A stretch of DNA of 64,000 nucleotides, taken from Burhinus oedicnemus (Eukaryota > Chordata > Aves > Charadriiformes > Burhinidae). Of the stretch, positions 27,701-36,289 are shown in pieces. Numbering within the stretch: the first letter of the stretch is position 1; every line of letters begins with the position of its first letter. The notes under the pieces are model-generated. The model had not been told where the DNA came from. It ran no database searches and saw nothing but the letters and a program-made list of their open reading frames with translations. Both the position numbers and the translations under genes were made by a program. The stretch covers positions 5,777,151 through 5,841,150 of the forward strand of contig VFFE01007869.1 in NCBI GenBank assembly GCA_008921705.1, given 5' to 3'.

Positions 27701-30700
27701 TCCATAATAAATAAATCACACATTTAATAAATTAAACACCGATTGCATCAGAAGGAAATGACCTAATGCAGAACCTTCCCTCCTTTACAGGCTTCTAATG
27801 AGCAAAGATTGTGCTGAGCTGTTCTGCCTGAAACGGCACAGCGGCTGATACAGAAAGCTTACCGACTGTCTTACAGCAAGCACTTTCTACTTGTTACTCC
27901 CTTCTGTTAAATTATGTGGACTGATTTAATGAAGTAACTTAGAGGAAACTTACTCAGTAAGTTTTCAGCAACCTGAAAGAATAATGAATGAAAACAATTG
28001 CAGAAAAGACACAGAACAAAAAGATTAAAGGAAACATCATATATACCATGTAAAAATCCATCCAGTTCCGATTCCCTCATGGTTTGCCTTACCTTCCGGC
28101 ATCTTGGTGCCCCATGCACACGTTCATTAGCGCATTGCAGACAAAGCTGTAGCGGTTGGCTGCGTTATCGCTCAGGATCTTGCCCAGCATTGAGTAGTTA
28201 ATGCTGTGAGCAGAAGGATTCTCGATAAAATCTAGCATGAACTCTGGGTCCCACAGTAAATTGGAATTTGAAGGCTGAACATTGCTGTATATCGTTTGCT
28301 TCACCTTAGAACAGGCACTACTGAGGACCAAAAAAAAAAAAGAGAGAATTGCCAAAAAATGGACTTTGCAGGAATGCTGTTGAACGTACCACATGGGATT
28401 AAAACATCCTAGTTTGGTTACCATTCTGTACACAGTTTCAAACTCATTTTTGATAAGAAGCATCTACCAGAAAATAAGGCTGATATATCAATTTCATTCA
28501 AGTTTTCCTGCAAATAAAGTCTCAAGTTTCCAAATTACTCCTATGACTTTTCTATGAGTGAAATTGTGAGCAGCTGGATAAGGACCACACATTCATTCCT
28601 TACAAGCAATAACTTCCTGGAGCATCAGATGCCTCTAGAGCAAACTGTAACAGCGCTTCATAACGCTGCTCCCCTTCTTTAGCTGTTATGACACAGTGAA
28701 CTGCAGTGCTGGTAAGAAGAATCACTTAAGGAAAAGTGAGAAAATTTATCTAAATTAAGAACTCTGCATTTGGTAATAATGTGACATAACAGACAACTTT
28801 TTAAAAGATTAAATCAGTGAACAGAGAAAAGATACTTAAAGGTCGTATTTTGACATTAATAATTATCACAAAAGGTCAATAAATGTTCCAGGCTAGGAAT
28901 ACCTATACGTTAATTAGCTTTCTTTGGCGGGGGGGGAAGGTGTTAGTGAAGAATGTAAATTTCACACACAAAATGTTCTAAGGAGCATCTGTCTCAAGCA
29001 CTGGGTTTTATAGCACAGCTGGAAAAAACATCCACATGGAAAAACTTCAATAATTATCCCAACTGGGAAGACTTCCTCATTACTGGAGGGAAAAAAAAAA
29101 AAATCTATTAATTGAAATTAACTTAAAATACATGAAACCTTTGGAATTTTTTAGAACTCCACTGGCCCCAGCATGAAAAGTCAGAGGAAGCACTGTGCCA
29201 CCTGGGAGGCATCTGTGACCTGAGGGAGGAGCGCGATGTGCGCAGCAGCGCCTGGATGTGGGGCTCAGAGGGCAGCCCTGGGGACACCCTGTCACTGCAC
29301 AGCCCCTGCACACCGCCGCTCCTCGTCGGGGTGCTCTGGTGCCGGAGGAAGAGGCCAGCAGCAGGATAATTAATCTACAAGAAGGGCAACGCCTGACGTT
29401 AACTCTTGGCTCTAACAGCCAGCCTAACAGCAAAGAAAGGAAACCAACCAGTGGAAAACAAACATGGCATGCCTCAAACATGAGGCACTATTTAAATGGG
29501 CTCTCCTGCACCAGCATCCCGGGCACACATACGTCCCCAACACTCTGTCATCGCAGCATTTACCTACACTTACCCCACGGGTCACAGAAAGAAAGGTCCA
29601 AAACCCAAACGATACAATACTGAGTACGTGAGCAAAGCAGCCTCTGAAACTGTACTTGCACAAGAAGTAATGCTGGGGGAGTGGTCAGAAGATAAGATTT
29701 AAAAAAAAAAAAAGTGAAGGAATGATTTAAAAAAAGGAAGTTTAGTGAATACAACTCAATATACCACGCATACTAAACCAAAACATGCAGCTCGCTTAGT
29801 AAAACCCAGTATGAGAAATACTGCAGATGATAGCAGAAGCCATTTGCCAGGCACGGCACATACGAAAGGTAAGTCTCCAAATTTGAACGTTTATGAAGTG
29901 TACTTTATTGTTGCTTCAAATTGACTTAGAGAGTGAGAAACAGCTGGACTTACAGTGTGCTAAAAAGGAGCTAAAAAAGTTGCCACGTACAGACAATTGA
30001 GTTTGGGTTTGTTGCAACTGTAGCAAAAAAACCAAGAAGAAAACGAGTCTAGCACTATTGCCTTATACACAGCTGTCTAAAAAATGTATACATAAATTTT
30101 ATTATCAGTTTTCAGAGAATTTCTAGCTCCACTTGTCTGAAAAAAGGGGCTTCAAATCAGGTGCTGTATATCACACATTTAATATACAATTTAGACCTTA
30201 AACATCTCTATATTACTAGATGATGTTTTGATTTGCTATTGTAGGTTAGTATTAATAAAAATGTTAATTTTTATTGTTACTGAAATTGAGGTTTTAAGCA
30301 GAAAAATGAACATACAGCTAAGACATTTCTGTAGTCCTTCTATATTTCACATATCTCTTCCCTAGTGTTTCTCATATTAAATGCTACTGTTCCCATGTGT
30401 TTGTAAACCTATTAAAATACTAAGATTATTACTGAGAACTCTTTTCCTGCTCCCTATGAAATGAAAACCACAAATCTGAAATAGGCAAACCAAAACCAGG
30501 TATATAAACTAGGAGGGGAAACAGTAAGTGAAGTGGTTTGTAAGTCTCACAAGATGCATATTTGCATATGAAAGGTTTCCACTCCCCCTATAAAAAGAGC
30601 CAAAAATATAGCATGTGGGTATTTTTTTTAATATTTTTTTAATTTAAAAATCAAGGAACTGAACATTTGAGCATAAAACTTCACAAACACAAACTTGTTT

Positions 30701-33700
30701 GTGCCTCTCCCCACATCAAAGGAAATATTTAATAGAATATTACAGCTGCGTCAGCTAAGATTTCTTTTTTTCCAGCCAACACTGTAGGTATTGCAGCCAA
30801 CTGGCTGATGCATTACAGAAACCAAATCAGTCACATCCCAATCTGTGAAAGCAGAGGAGTGCGGGGAGGGGTCCAATGCTGCACCACGCAGCTGCCTCGG
30901 CAGCCGACCCAGCACCGACGGTTCCCGCTTCCCTCGCCCCACGCCTGCTCGTTGCGCACGAGCGCTGCTTGCCGCAGCAACTGGCTAAGCTAACCGCAGT
31001 GCTGCGGGGAGGGCTCAGCCTCCGCTCCTCCACTGCAGGTACCCGCACAGCGCGAGGATTTCACCGGCTCAGGACCGCACGCTGTGCTGCCACGGGCAAG
31101 AGAATTGCATCAGTAAAGGTAAAGCAGCAAAGGCAGTGCCGTATTTTCCATGGAAAGCAGACTGAACCAAAACCACAGCAGCTTGCATCAGTCTACAGGC
31201 TAGGCAGTGGTGAGAAAAATCCCATTGCCACCCACCTGAAGAGGTCTCCAAACTTGCTTCTCAGGTGACTACAGGATACGTACAGATCATAGAGGTAAGC
31301 TAAAATACACCTTTCTGGGGAGGAACACTCTGAGGGATTAACGACGTGCTTTACCACCCCACACAACCTGCAAAAAAAAAAAAAACCAAAAAACCCCAAA
31401 AAACACTCTGAGTTCATTCCAACACACCCTAGAAATGCATCTCATTGTTACATATCATATAAACCCCACCATTAGCTGGGCAACGTGGTGACAGACCTTG
31501 CGTCTACAGGCTGACGGGGCTCATGCGAAGTCTGGGGTCACCTGTGCGCTTGCCTGGGCCCCAGGGAGGAGAGGGCACTCGGGGAGCCCAGGGCAGAATG
31601 AGGCGAGTGGGCAGGAAATCAAAATACACAGCTCCCCTCTTTTCCTGGATTACAAAGTGCGCAGGTGCCACCAGCCCCCGGCAGCGGGGAGCAGGCTGCA
31701 GAGGCGAGCCATCCGCTCCACTCTCCCGAGCTCACTTACAGCCTCCCTATAGCAGTGCCATAGCTGGTCTCACTACCTGAACCTACACGCATTTTTTGCT
31801 TAAAAGAGAACACCGAAAATACTTTTTGGAAAATTGTAGCTGCCACAAACCCTTCGAAGACTTGCGCGGTTTGCTCCGAGTTGAGGATGAGGCAGGCATG
31901 GTAACGCCGCAGAACGGCGACGATGCAGACGCACAGCCCCGTTGTGTAGCTTCCTGCCAGGCTGGACGACTTCAGCAGCAGCTCTGCCTCCACAACGCTC
32001 AGCTCGTTCAACAGCTGAAAACACATACACAAAAACAATGAACTGAAAATAACTTCCAAGTTAAACACGTAAAATAGCTGGGGAAAAAAAACCAAACCAA
32101 ACCAAAACACCAAAAGCCTTAAGGAAAAACTATACAGCAAACGAAAATGAAATTCCTTACTCACTACAGAACAAGGGAAAGAGAGAGCAAAATAAACAAA
32201 GTATAAAAGACGTCCCTCAGAACTGCTCTTCAGAAAGACATGGCATTTCTGGCACCCAGATGCTTCACTGCGTAATATGATGGTTCGGTCTGAAACACTG
32301 AAGCCCATCCTAAAATATTTTGTGCTAAAATAATCCAGAATTTCATTAATTTTGAAGGATTTAAAAATAAAATACATCTACTGAATCTCTGTAGTTGGTA
32401 AATTAAGACAGAAGGGGAAGTGTCTGAAAAGGTCAGGAAACTGAAACAGATAAAAGTGCACGGCAGCAAATTAGGAGAATTTTCATTACAGTTCATGGGG
32501 TTCTTTCCTCGTTTTTACAGAAAATGTATCACAGCTTTATCCTGACATAACCCCCCTAAAAAATGAACTCCGTTTACCTGTATTGCAAAGTCTATAAGTC
32601 CATTGATGTTCAGTGCTGGCTCCATGAGATCAAAGATGAGCTGTATATGGTGAGCCAAGGGAAGGTGATACGATGTTCCTGAGGCAAAACTAGTTATCTG
32701 TTCGAGAACATTACTGGAGATCTGTGAAAATACATGTTGAAAAGTTATATGGTGACTGAGGGCTTCTCAGACACACTAGTGCTCCAAAAATCCTATTTTA
32801 TAAGTGGTAATGGCAAGTGGCAGCATTTTGCAGATAAAAGCACTGACAAATCATGCATGAGTAGATCTATTACTCTACTACCCTGCAAGCCAGTTGTAAT
32901 GACATTTTATTTTCAAAATTGGCAACATAGAAAATGCTGTTCTGCTACTTTACAGTTGAGGGTCAAACTGTTCTTAACATCTACAATACCAATTTTTACT
33001 CTATGGAGTATTTTTAAACACAGTTTTGCTTTCAAGGAGAGGCAAAATAATTTTTCTTTTCATCTCATACCATTGTGATTTTTTTATTGCAGGTGTTCGG
33101 ATAATTAATTATCCTGCAAACAAAATACGTAATAAATTCATTCAAAAGACCAGATCCAAAGATGTCTTAAAAATTAATGTGTACCCCTAACTTTGTTCCT
33201 TATGTTAGCCTCTGGTTATTAAAATATACTCAAACACAGCAGCACCTGACAAAGTGATGAAATCCAATGCTGATACATTTGCACACTTACAAGTCCTAAT
33301 ACAAACCAGCAAAACCAGGCTTGTCATTTAAAATAAACTATTTACGTTCTCCAGTCAGCCACTGATATGGTTTTTTAACAGTCAAGGTTGACTATAAATT
33401 CTGATCAAGAAAAGAACAAACTGTATTAACCACCAGTCTCTCAAAGAGACGTACTCAGTTTGTTGCACAAAACCAGAGGAATTCACTGTCCTTCATAAAC
33501 ACAGATGCGGTAACATATCTTGTACATATGCAAGAGATTGGTTAGTAAGTGTCTAATTTACATGTGAGCCCTAAACAATCCTGGTAATGGAAATTTATGT
33601 AAAATTGATTTCAAAATTTTCATTAAAAAATCATGACAGCTGTAATAATCCTGAAAGCTTCTTGCAAAACAAACAAACAAAAACCCCCAAACAACCAAAC

Positions 33701-34740
33701 CAAACACAAATATCCACTGAAGCAGGAATACCAAGGCAGCATTTTTCCTCTTGCCTTTGAAGCAGCAGTGCATTGAAGATTCTTGGTATATACAAAATAC
33801 TTCCAAAAACCTAGATTTACTTCCTGTTTGATCTCTCTACGGCAGAACGTAAAAGGCTACAATTTTATACAAGGGAAGTACCTGAGATGTCACCTGATGT
33901 TGATCAAAATAGGACAGTTGCTGTAGTTTTGTGAACACGGTCTCTAGGGTCGGAAATGCTTCTTGTTTGGTCTTCCTGGCTTTTTGCCCTTCATCCCCAA
34001 CTTAACAGATAAAAAATTATTTTGGTCATTTTATATTTAATGCAGCCCTAGTAGTTTTGCATTATTACCGATTTAAAAGACAATAGAAATCTTAATAAGC
34101 TTTACTCATGACTACATAAAAACTCTACTTGCCTCAGTTTTCCATTATACCTGGGGCAAATACACACCACAGCATGCAACAATATCAAAGCTACTTCGAG
34201 GTTATGCCAATGCAAAAAGGTGACAGCCAAGAAAAACTGAAAAACAGTCATACAGTTTTACTAGGAGGGTGAGGAATACAAATCACTCGCTGGCCAGTAT
34301 CTCACGTTCCAGGCTTTAGCCTAACGCAAGTGTCTACAGCCAAGCTCTTACAATGGAAAATGGGGATTTCTAACCACAGTGGCCCTTCGGTGTCGCAGCA
34401 CAGCCGTAAGGCAGGCCAGCAGACCGCACTTTGTGCCGCAGGACTCTGGCCAGTACTTCATCCAGAGACCGTGAAGGGGATGAAAGCCGAATTACGTGAT
34501 CAACATGCACGGCTCCAGACAACTTGCCGAGCACCTCACAGCTCCCATGATCTTCACTACAGGCGACCATACACTAGTGTTAAAGCATTTACCAGCCATT
34601 TCAGTAGTACTCTTCTTATTCAGAATTTTGAGGATGTCTTTGGTAATCTTCTTCAGCTGATGTCTTGCTTCATCACGCTCCTTACCAACACCATAAAGGA
34701 GAATCATGCGCTGGTTACACTCATGACTCGAAGATTCATC
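3580..34740 (-). CDS. MED12L: MED12L, Mediator subunit 12-like (23 of its exons; both ends outside window)
   Basis: MED12L is the paralogue of MED12. In the family, it is part of the Mediator kinase module with CDK8/19, cyclin C and MED13, and acts in the nucleus on RNA polymerase II transcription. I see 23 exons on the minus strand. Their joined length is 3579 nt, beginning and ending in phase 0, so 1193 codons are open. The choice of MED12L over MED12 rests on stretches such as [27 protein letters not shown] and TTPASQEPE, which follow MED12L as I remember it. The visible part begins at [10 protein letters not shown], roughly residue 760 of the usual protein, and ends in the Gln-rich C-terminal region. 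The N-terminal exons (CDK8-activating segment, most of the LCEWAV region) and the final ~190 codons are not in the window. Residue numbers in the exon entries count from the first visible codon. The two P2Y receptor genes lie antisense in the intron upstream of the first visible exon. Confidence 0.97.
4952..5108 (-). CDS. MED12L: MED12L visible exon 22 (residues 1069-1121)
   Basis: Encodes [36 protein letters not shown] and [10 protein letters not shown]. Low-complexity Pro/Gln/Tyr-rich segment with the MED12L-type order. Acceptor TTTAAG, donor GTACGT. Confidence 0.95.
6148..6510 (-). CDS. MED12L: MED12L visible exon 21 (residues 948-1068)
   Basis: The largest exon, 121 codons, phase 0 at both ends. 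[24 protein letters not shown] and [12 protein letters not shown] are followed by [12 protein letters not shown], an acidic run of six Glu, and a basic Ser/Lys/Arg-rich tail ([12 protein letters not shown]) that looks like a nuclear-localisation-type sequence. It marks entry into the Pro/Gln/Leu-rich C-terminal region, described in MED12 as the catenin-binding part. Donor GTAAGT follows GCTGAT. Confidence 0.96.
7984..8145 (-). CDS. MED12L: MED12L visible exon 20 (residues 894-947), possible GC donor
   Basis: Fifty-four codons: [36 protein letters not shown], ending DKKQ. Acceptor TCTAG. The base pair after the conserved end is GC (CAG then GCAAGA), not GT. A GT (GTAAAT) sits six bases further on and would add Ala-Arg in frame. 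The family normally runs DKKQ straight into GLQVSTK, which favours the GC-AG intron; the exon would start at 7978 if the GT is used. Confidence 0.93.
8662..8797 (-). CDS. MED12L: MED12L visible exon 19 (residues 848-893)
   Basis: Encodes [36 protein letters not shown]. Acceptor CTCTCAG, donor GTAAGT. Strong match to both paralogues. Confidence 0.96.
9302..9411 (-). CDS. MED12L: MED12L visible exon 18 (residues 812-848)
   Basis: Encodes [24 protein letters not shown] and GTVDMQTN, leaving AA to join C of the next exon as Asn. Acceptor TTTGCAG, donor GTATGT. Confidence 0.96.
9412..11089 (-). other. MED12L intron with a GC-rich block
   Basis: About 10640-11030 is strongly GC-rich and rich in CCTGG/CCC motifs (GGCCAGCCCCACCTGGG type), unlike the flanking AT-rich intron. 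It gives several overlapping spurious frames on both strands. It may be an insertion of unknown family; I could not match it to CR1. Confidence 0.5.
11090..11179 (-). CDS. MED12L: MED12L visible exon 17 (residues 782-811)
   Basis: Thirty codons: [30 protein letters not shown]. Phase 0 at both ends, acceptor TTCTTAG, donor GTAAGA. Confidence 0.96.
12392..12503 (-). CDS. MED12L: MED12L visible exon 16 (residues 744-781)
   Basis: Encodes [24 protein letters not shown] and LQNQVNQ. The internal Met is not a start: the preceding exon supplies the first two bases of a Ser codon. Acceptor TTAAAG, donor GTAAAA. Confidence 0.95.
12504..15165 (-). other. MED12L intron, no feature seen
   Basis: AT-rich sequence with poly-T near 13050-13072. 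An open frame of 102 codons on the plus strand (14524-14832) has no recognisable domain and no initiation or splice context, so it is not called. Confidence 0.6.
15166..15327 (-). CDS. MED12L: MED12L visible exon 15 (residues 690-744)
   Basis: Encodes [36 protein letters not shown] and a very basic stretch, [10 protein letters not shown]. The Lys/Arg-rich tail is conserved in both paralogues. Acceptor CTTCCAG, donor GTACGA. Confidence 0.96.
15654..15844 (-). CDS. MED12L: MED12L visible exon 14 (residues 627-690)
   Basis: Begins [12 protein letters not shown], then [12 protein letters not shown], an Asn/Ser-rich loop ([12 protein letters not shown]) and [10 protein letters not shown]. The loop is typical of MED12L. 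Acceptor CTGTAG, donor GTATTT; the AG left over joins T of the next exon to make Ser. Confidence 0.95.
15967..16041 (-). CDS. MED12L: MED12L visible exon 13 (residues 602-626)
   Basis: Twenty-five codons, [12 protein letters not shown] to KQCMKEP. Two AG sites are close together, at 16042-16043 and 16035-16036. Only the upstream one (TACCTAG) restores the conserved ILQ-NLDQW junction and keeps frame, so it is chosen. Donor GTGAGT. Confidence 0.94.
16993..17181 (-). CDS. MED12L: MED12L visible exon 12 (residues 539-601)
   Basis: Sixty-three codons, phase 0 at both ends: [36 protein letters not shown] and [10 protein letters not shown]. Acceptor TTACAG, donor GTAATG. Confidence 0.96.
17736..17935 (-). 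CDS. MED12L: MED12L visible exon 11 (residues 472-538)
   Basis: Encodes [12 protein letters not shown], an acidic segment ([12 protein letters not shown]) and then [12 protein letters not shown] and VLRTICQQ. The acidic middle is the most divergent part between MED12 paralogues; the ends are well conserved. Acceptor GTACAG, donor GTAATC. Confidence 0.94.
17936..21125 (-). other. MED12L intron, no feature seen
   Basis: About 3.2 kb between visible exons 10 and 11. Ordinary mixed-composition intron, no CR1 or coding signal recognised. Confidence 0.6.
21126..21239 (-). CDS. MED12L: MED12L visible exon 10 (residues 434-472)
   Basis: Encodes [24 protein letters not shown] and [10 protein letters not shown]. 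The [13 protein letters not shown] core is shared with MED12; AHNSIEVGA is the MED12L form. Acceptor CCATAG, donor GTAAGA. Confidence 0.95.
22795..23394 (+). mobile_element. CR1 LINE fragment, 5'-truncated, 3' end intact
   Basis: The plus strand carries the avian CR1 3' portion: text such as GAGAGACATGGACCTGCTGG, the region reading TTCCAGTGCCT and AGGTTGCCCAGAGAAGCTGT, and the typical end with repeated ATTCTA-type octamers (TATGATTCTACGATTCTA). Broken reverse-transcriptase C-terminal reading frame, so inactive. It lies in the MED12L intron between visible exons 9 and 10, in the opposite direction to MED12L. Confidence 0.93.
23561..23662 (-). CDS. MED12L: MED12L visible exon 9 (residues 400-434)
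   Basis: Encodes [24 protein letters not shown] and FPQGT. Two leading bases (CC) complete Ala, one trailing base joins the next exon. Acceptor CCGTAG, donor GTAAGT. Only about 170 bp separate it from the 3' end of the plus-strand CR1 copy. Confidence 0.94.
24387..24507 (-). CDS. MED12L: MED12L visible exon 8 (residues 360-400)
   Basis: Encodes [24 protein letters not shown] and [12 protein letters not shown], ending LLAA plus one base. Starts GTG AGT at acceptor TTCAAG. That this exonic start itself resembles a GTGAGT donor is coincidental. Upstream minus-strand bases stay open in frame but lie in the intron. Confidence 0.95.
25376..25517 (-). CDS. MED12L: MED12L visible exon 7 (residues 312-359)
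   Basis: Encodes [36 protein letters not shown] and ends CSVD in phase 0 before donor GTAAGT. HVWGFND is the MED12L form; MED12 has NGTCGFND. First of three exons bracketed by an inverted CR1 pair. Confidence 0.96.
26367..26822 (-). mobile_element. CR1 LINE fragment, inverted relative to the copy at 22795
   Basis: Reverse complement of the same CR1 3' region: starts at the 3' end with CAGAACGGTTTGGGTTGGAAG and runs through GGCCTTGAACACCTCCAGG to the CAGCAGAGGGGCTCC part. By eye it is very similar to the copy at 22795-23394, so the same subfamily. It lies in the intron between MED12L visible exons 6 and 7, in the sense orientation of MED12L. Confidence 0.93.
27408..27560. mobile_element. Old CR1/L3-like repeat remnant
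   Basis: The motif TGCTGGACCAGACCAAAGCT followed by CCACCTGCCTGTGACAGG resembles the widespread amniote repeat with 'GCTGGATCAGACCAAAGGTC' text that I associate with ancient CR1/L3 elements. Strongly diverged; orientation not assigned. Confidence 0.45.
28093..28320 (-). CDS. MED12L: MED12L visible exon 6 (residues 236-312)
   Basis: Encodes [36 protein letters not shown] and CMGHQDAG. Acceptor TCCTCAG, donor GTAAGG. Conserved armadillo-like helical region of the subunit. It is the last exon upstream of the CR1-flanked three-exon block. Confidence 0.96.
28321..31235 (-). other. MED12L intron with a CpG-bearing patch
   Basis: Mostly AT-rich with an A-run at 29089-29103. GC- and CpG-richer patches at about 29160-29350 and 30850-31090 give short frames on both strands without domain similarity. 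No mobile element identified. Confidence 0.5.
31236..31367 (-). CDS. MED12L: MED12L visible exon 5 (residues 192-236)
   Basis: Encodes [24 protein letters not shown] and [12 protein letters not shown]. The acceptor is a long T-tract ending GCAG; the donor is [18 protein letters not shown] matches MED12L rather than the MED12 form (GMNRSDGSSAER). Confidence 0.96.
31851..32014 (-). CDS. MED12L: MED12L visible exon 4 (residues 138-192)
   Basis: Encodes [12 protein letters not shown], then [12 protein letters not shown] and QTAQVFEG, a hydrophobic helical core conserved across the family. The 3' boundary is set by homology: QVFEG must join LCGVVKH, which places the donor at GTTTGT with two exon bases (GG) before it. 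The minus-strand frame stays open beyond the donor, but that extension is intron. Confidence 0.95.
32578..32721 (-). CDS. MED12L: MED12L visible exon 3 (residues 90-137)
   Basis: Exactly 48 codons, phase 0 at both ends. Contains [22 protein letters not shown] and [12 protein letters not shown], all strongly conserved in MED12 and MED12L. Acceptor TTTTCACAG, donor GTAAAC. Confidence 0.96.
32722..34592 (-). other. MED12L introns around visible exon 2
   Basis: The two introns 32722-33881 and 34001-34592 are AT-rich with short A/C-rich runs (AAACAAACAAACAAAAACCC near 33668). No gene or mobile element recognised. Confidence 0.55.
33882..34000 (-). CDS. MED12L: MED12L visible exon 2 (residues 50-89)
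   Basis: Encodes [12 protein letters not shown] followed by [12 protein letters not shown] and FDQHQVTSQ, the family's conserved linker. Acceptor TTAAG, donor GTACTT, phase 0 at the 3' end. It follows MED12L in lacking the inserted segment that MED12 carries before GGEDGQK. Confidence 0.95.
34593..34740 (-). CDS. MED12L: MED12L visible exon 1 (residues 1-50)
   Basis: Begins in phase 0 after a strong acceptor (pyrimidines then TTTTCAG) with [10 protein letters not shown] and continues through [12 protein letters not shown] and [12 protein letters not shown]. This is a highly conserved MED12-family helix-rich segment at the end of the LCEWAV region. It ends with one base (G) before donor GTAAAT, which joins the TT of the next exon to make Val. 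In the paralogues the preceding residues are of the type HFPIPL/Q. That exon was not found anywhere up to 64000, so the upstream intron exceeds 29 kb. Confidence 0.95.
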
Positions 34741-35589
34741 CTGAAAAGACCAGATAAGAGTGAAGCCCCTTCTCTTTATTCTGCCATCACCTGCAGACAC
34801 CCAACCCGAATAGCCCGGACTGCAACAAACAATAACTAACTCCTCCTCACTAAAAACATCTCCTGTGGTTATCAGTGTGGAGGAAACAGTGCCGAATGAA
34901 ATCACTAAAGAGACAGGGTAAAAACACAGCAGGGAAAAAATGCAATCTGATATGATGAATTCTGTACGTACCCCTAAGGACAGAGGCAGGAGATGCACAT
35001 GGATGGCCCTCCTGACTGTCCCCTGGATTCGTATTCAGTAGCAGATTAGTAAATAGAAGACAAAATGTCTAGAAACCGTGTGTCATTTCTCTTACTATGT
35101 ACAAGTCTAGTGAAAAGAAGATGCAGCTCAATTCCTAAAATTCTATCTTGCACGTCCAAAATAAATTGAAATATGTATCGTTTATTTAAATTGTAACTAG
35201 TCATATTTAGGTTTCCAATAAAACATATCATATAATGTTGATGCACTGTATATAACTTAAAAACTTGGAGAACTGCTTTGCCAGTCATATAAGGTATAAA
35301 TATTTTGTTCAGTAATATACTTACATTCCCCAAACTAACCAATCACTACTTCTTTCAACATAAAATTATTTTAAAAGTTTTTAAAAAATAAGGCTGTGTA
35401 CAAAAATAATACTAAAGAATCACAAGGCAAAAAGGTAGTAGACGGGAGTGCAACTCTGTGCTCAAAAAAGTTGCACAGTCTTACAAAATACATGCTCTCT
35501 TTTAAAAATAGCGACTCTGTTAGTAGGGCAAAAGCAGGAAGTAAATCTCTAATTATTTTTAAAAATTCTATTTCTCTCTCTCTTTTAGA

Positions 35590-35864
35590 GGAAACAAAAG
35601 CAGAAGCACTGAGAGCGTCACCTGGAATTTGCAGCTGTCTGGCTAAGAAACCAGTTCAAAGCCAGAGGAAGGTCTAAGCCTCAGAACTGGGATGCACAGC
35701 TGCTCCTCCAGCCTCTCCTCACTCCGTGGGATTTACAGACGAACGCTCCCGCCTGCTCACGCGGTGAAGAGCTAGAGGAACCGAGACCAACCTCCATCAG
35801 CAGCACCAGCTTCCCATCACAGGAGACACCCACGTGTTTCATCGCTTCTCAACAGCGCGCTACG
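35590..35864 (+). other. P2RY12: Candidate P2RY12 non-coding leader exon
   Basis: A purine-rich block beginning GAGGAAACAAAAG (a PU.1/ETS-like GAGGAA core) runs to a clear donor, CTACG then GTAAGC, at 35864/35865. Splicing to 38117 would remove 2.25 kb and give a P2RY12 leader. Inferred only from position and the donor; transcript start unknown. Confidence 0.3.
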
Positions 35865-35932
35865 GTAAGCTTCCCTTTGATTTCGGGGTGGAGGGAGCGC
35901 TGTCTGATTTTGCACGCTTAGGGAATACTTAC

Positions 35933-36028
35933 TTCATTAGGATAGACTCGGCAGCTACATCTGTTACATGTTTCAAAGCATAAGCCAATTTATTTCTATC
36001 TTCCTGATAGAAATCAAACTTTGCAGCT
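35933..36028 (-). CDS. Unassigned exon-like segment (32 codons), minus strand
   Basis: Reads A-AAKFDFYQED then NKLAYALKHVTD and VAAESILM plus AA. A good acceptor precedes it (pyrimidines then CTTACAG, with branch-point-like CTGAC about 20 bases upstream) and a near-ideal donor GTAAGTAT follows. It needs phase 2 on both sides (96 nt), while MED12L visible exon 1 starts in phase 0, so it cannot simply precede that exon. I do not recognise the peptide; it matches no MED12 family segment I know. It could be a cassette or alternative exon, an exon of an unknown minus-strand gene starting in the CpG-rich region, or chance. Confidence 0.4.
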
Positions 36029-36289
36029 CTGTAAGGAAGATGTCAGGGATGCTTGGGCATCAGCTGACAAAGCGTCAACTCCTCTGAGTGCCTTATTTTA
36101 GAGAGGCCAGGGTCACATGGAAATACAGCAATTTTTACAATTGCATCACTACACACCTGAAAGTCACTCCTTTTGAAATGCACCACTGGCTGATTCAACA
36201 TCCCTGCCTGGCTTTCCCAGGCAACCAGTTCGGATCAGACCTGATCGGATCAAGGTTTTTGGACTAACAGCAACAGTTTTCAGCCCTGG

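Noticed and set aside
31736..32377. 213-codon minus-strand frame as a separate gene
   Set aside because: It only contains MED12L visible exon 4 plus open flanking intron on both sides; the exon ends are fixed by homology and phase.
34741..34832. Alternative acceptor at about 34832 that would lengthen MED12L visible exon 1 in frame and accept phase 2
   Set aside because: A TTGCAG site and open frame exist, and would even join the unassigned exon at 35933, but the added peptide is unlike the family and the strong TTTTCAG next to DESSSHEC matches the conserved boundary.
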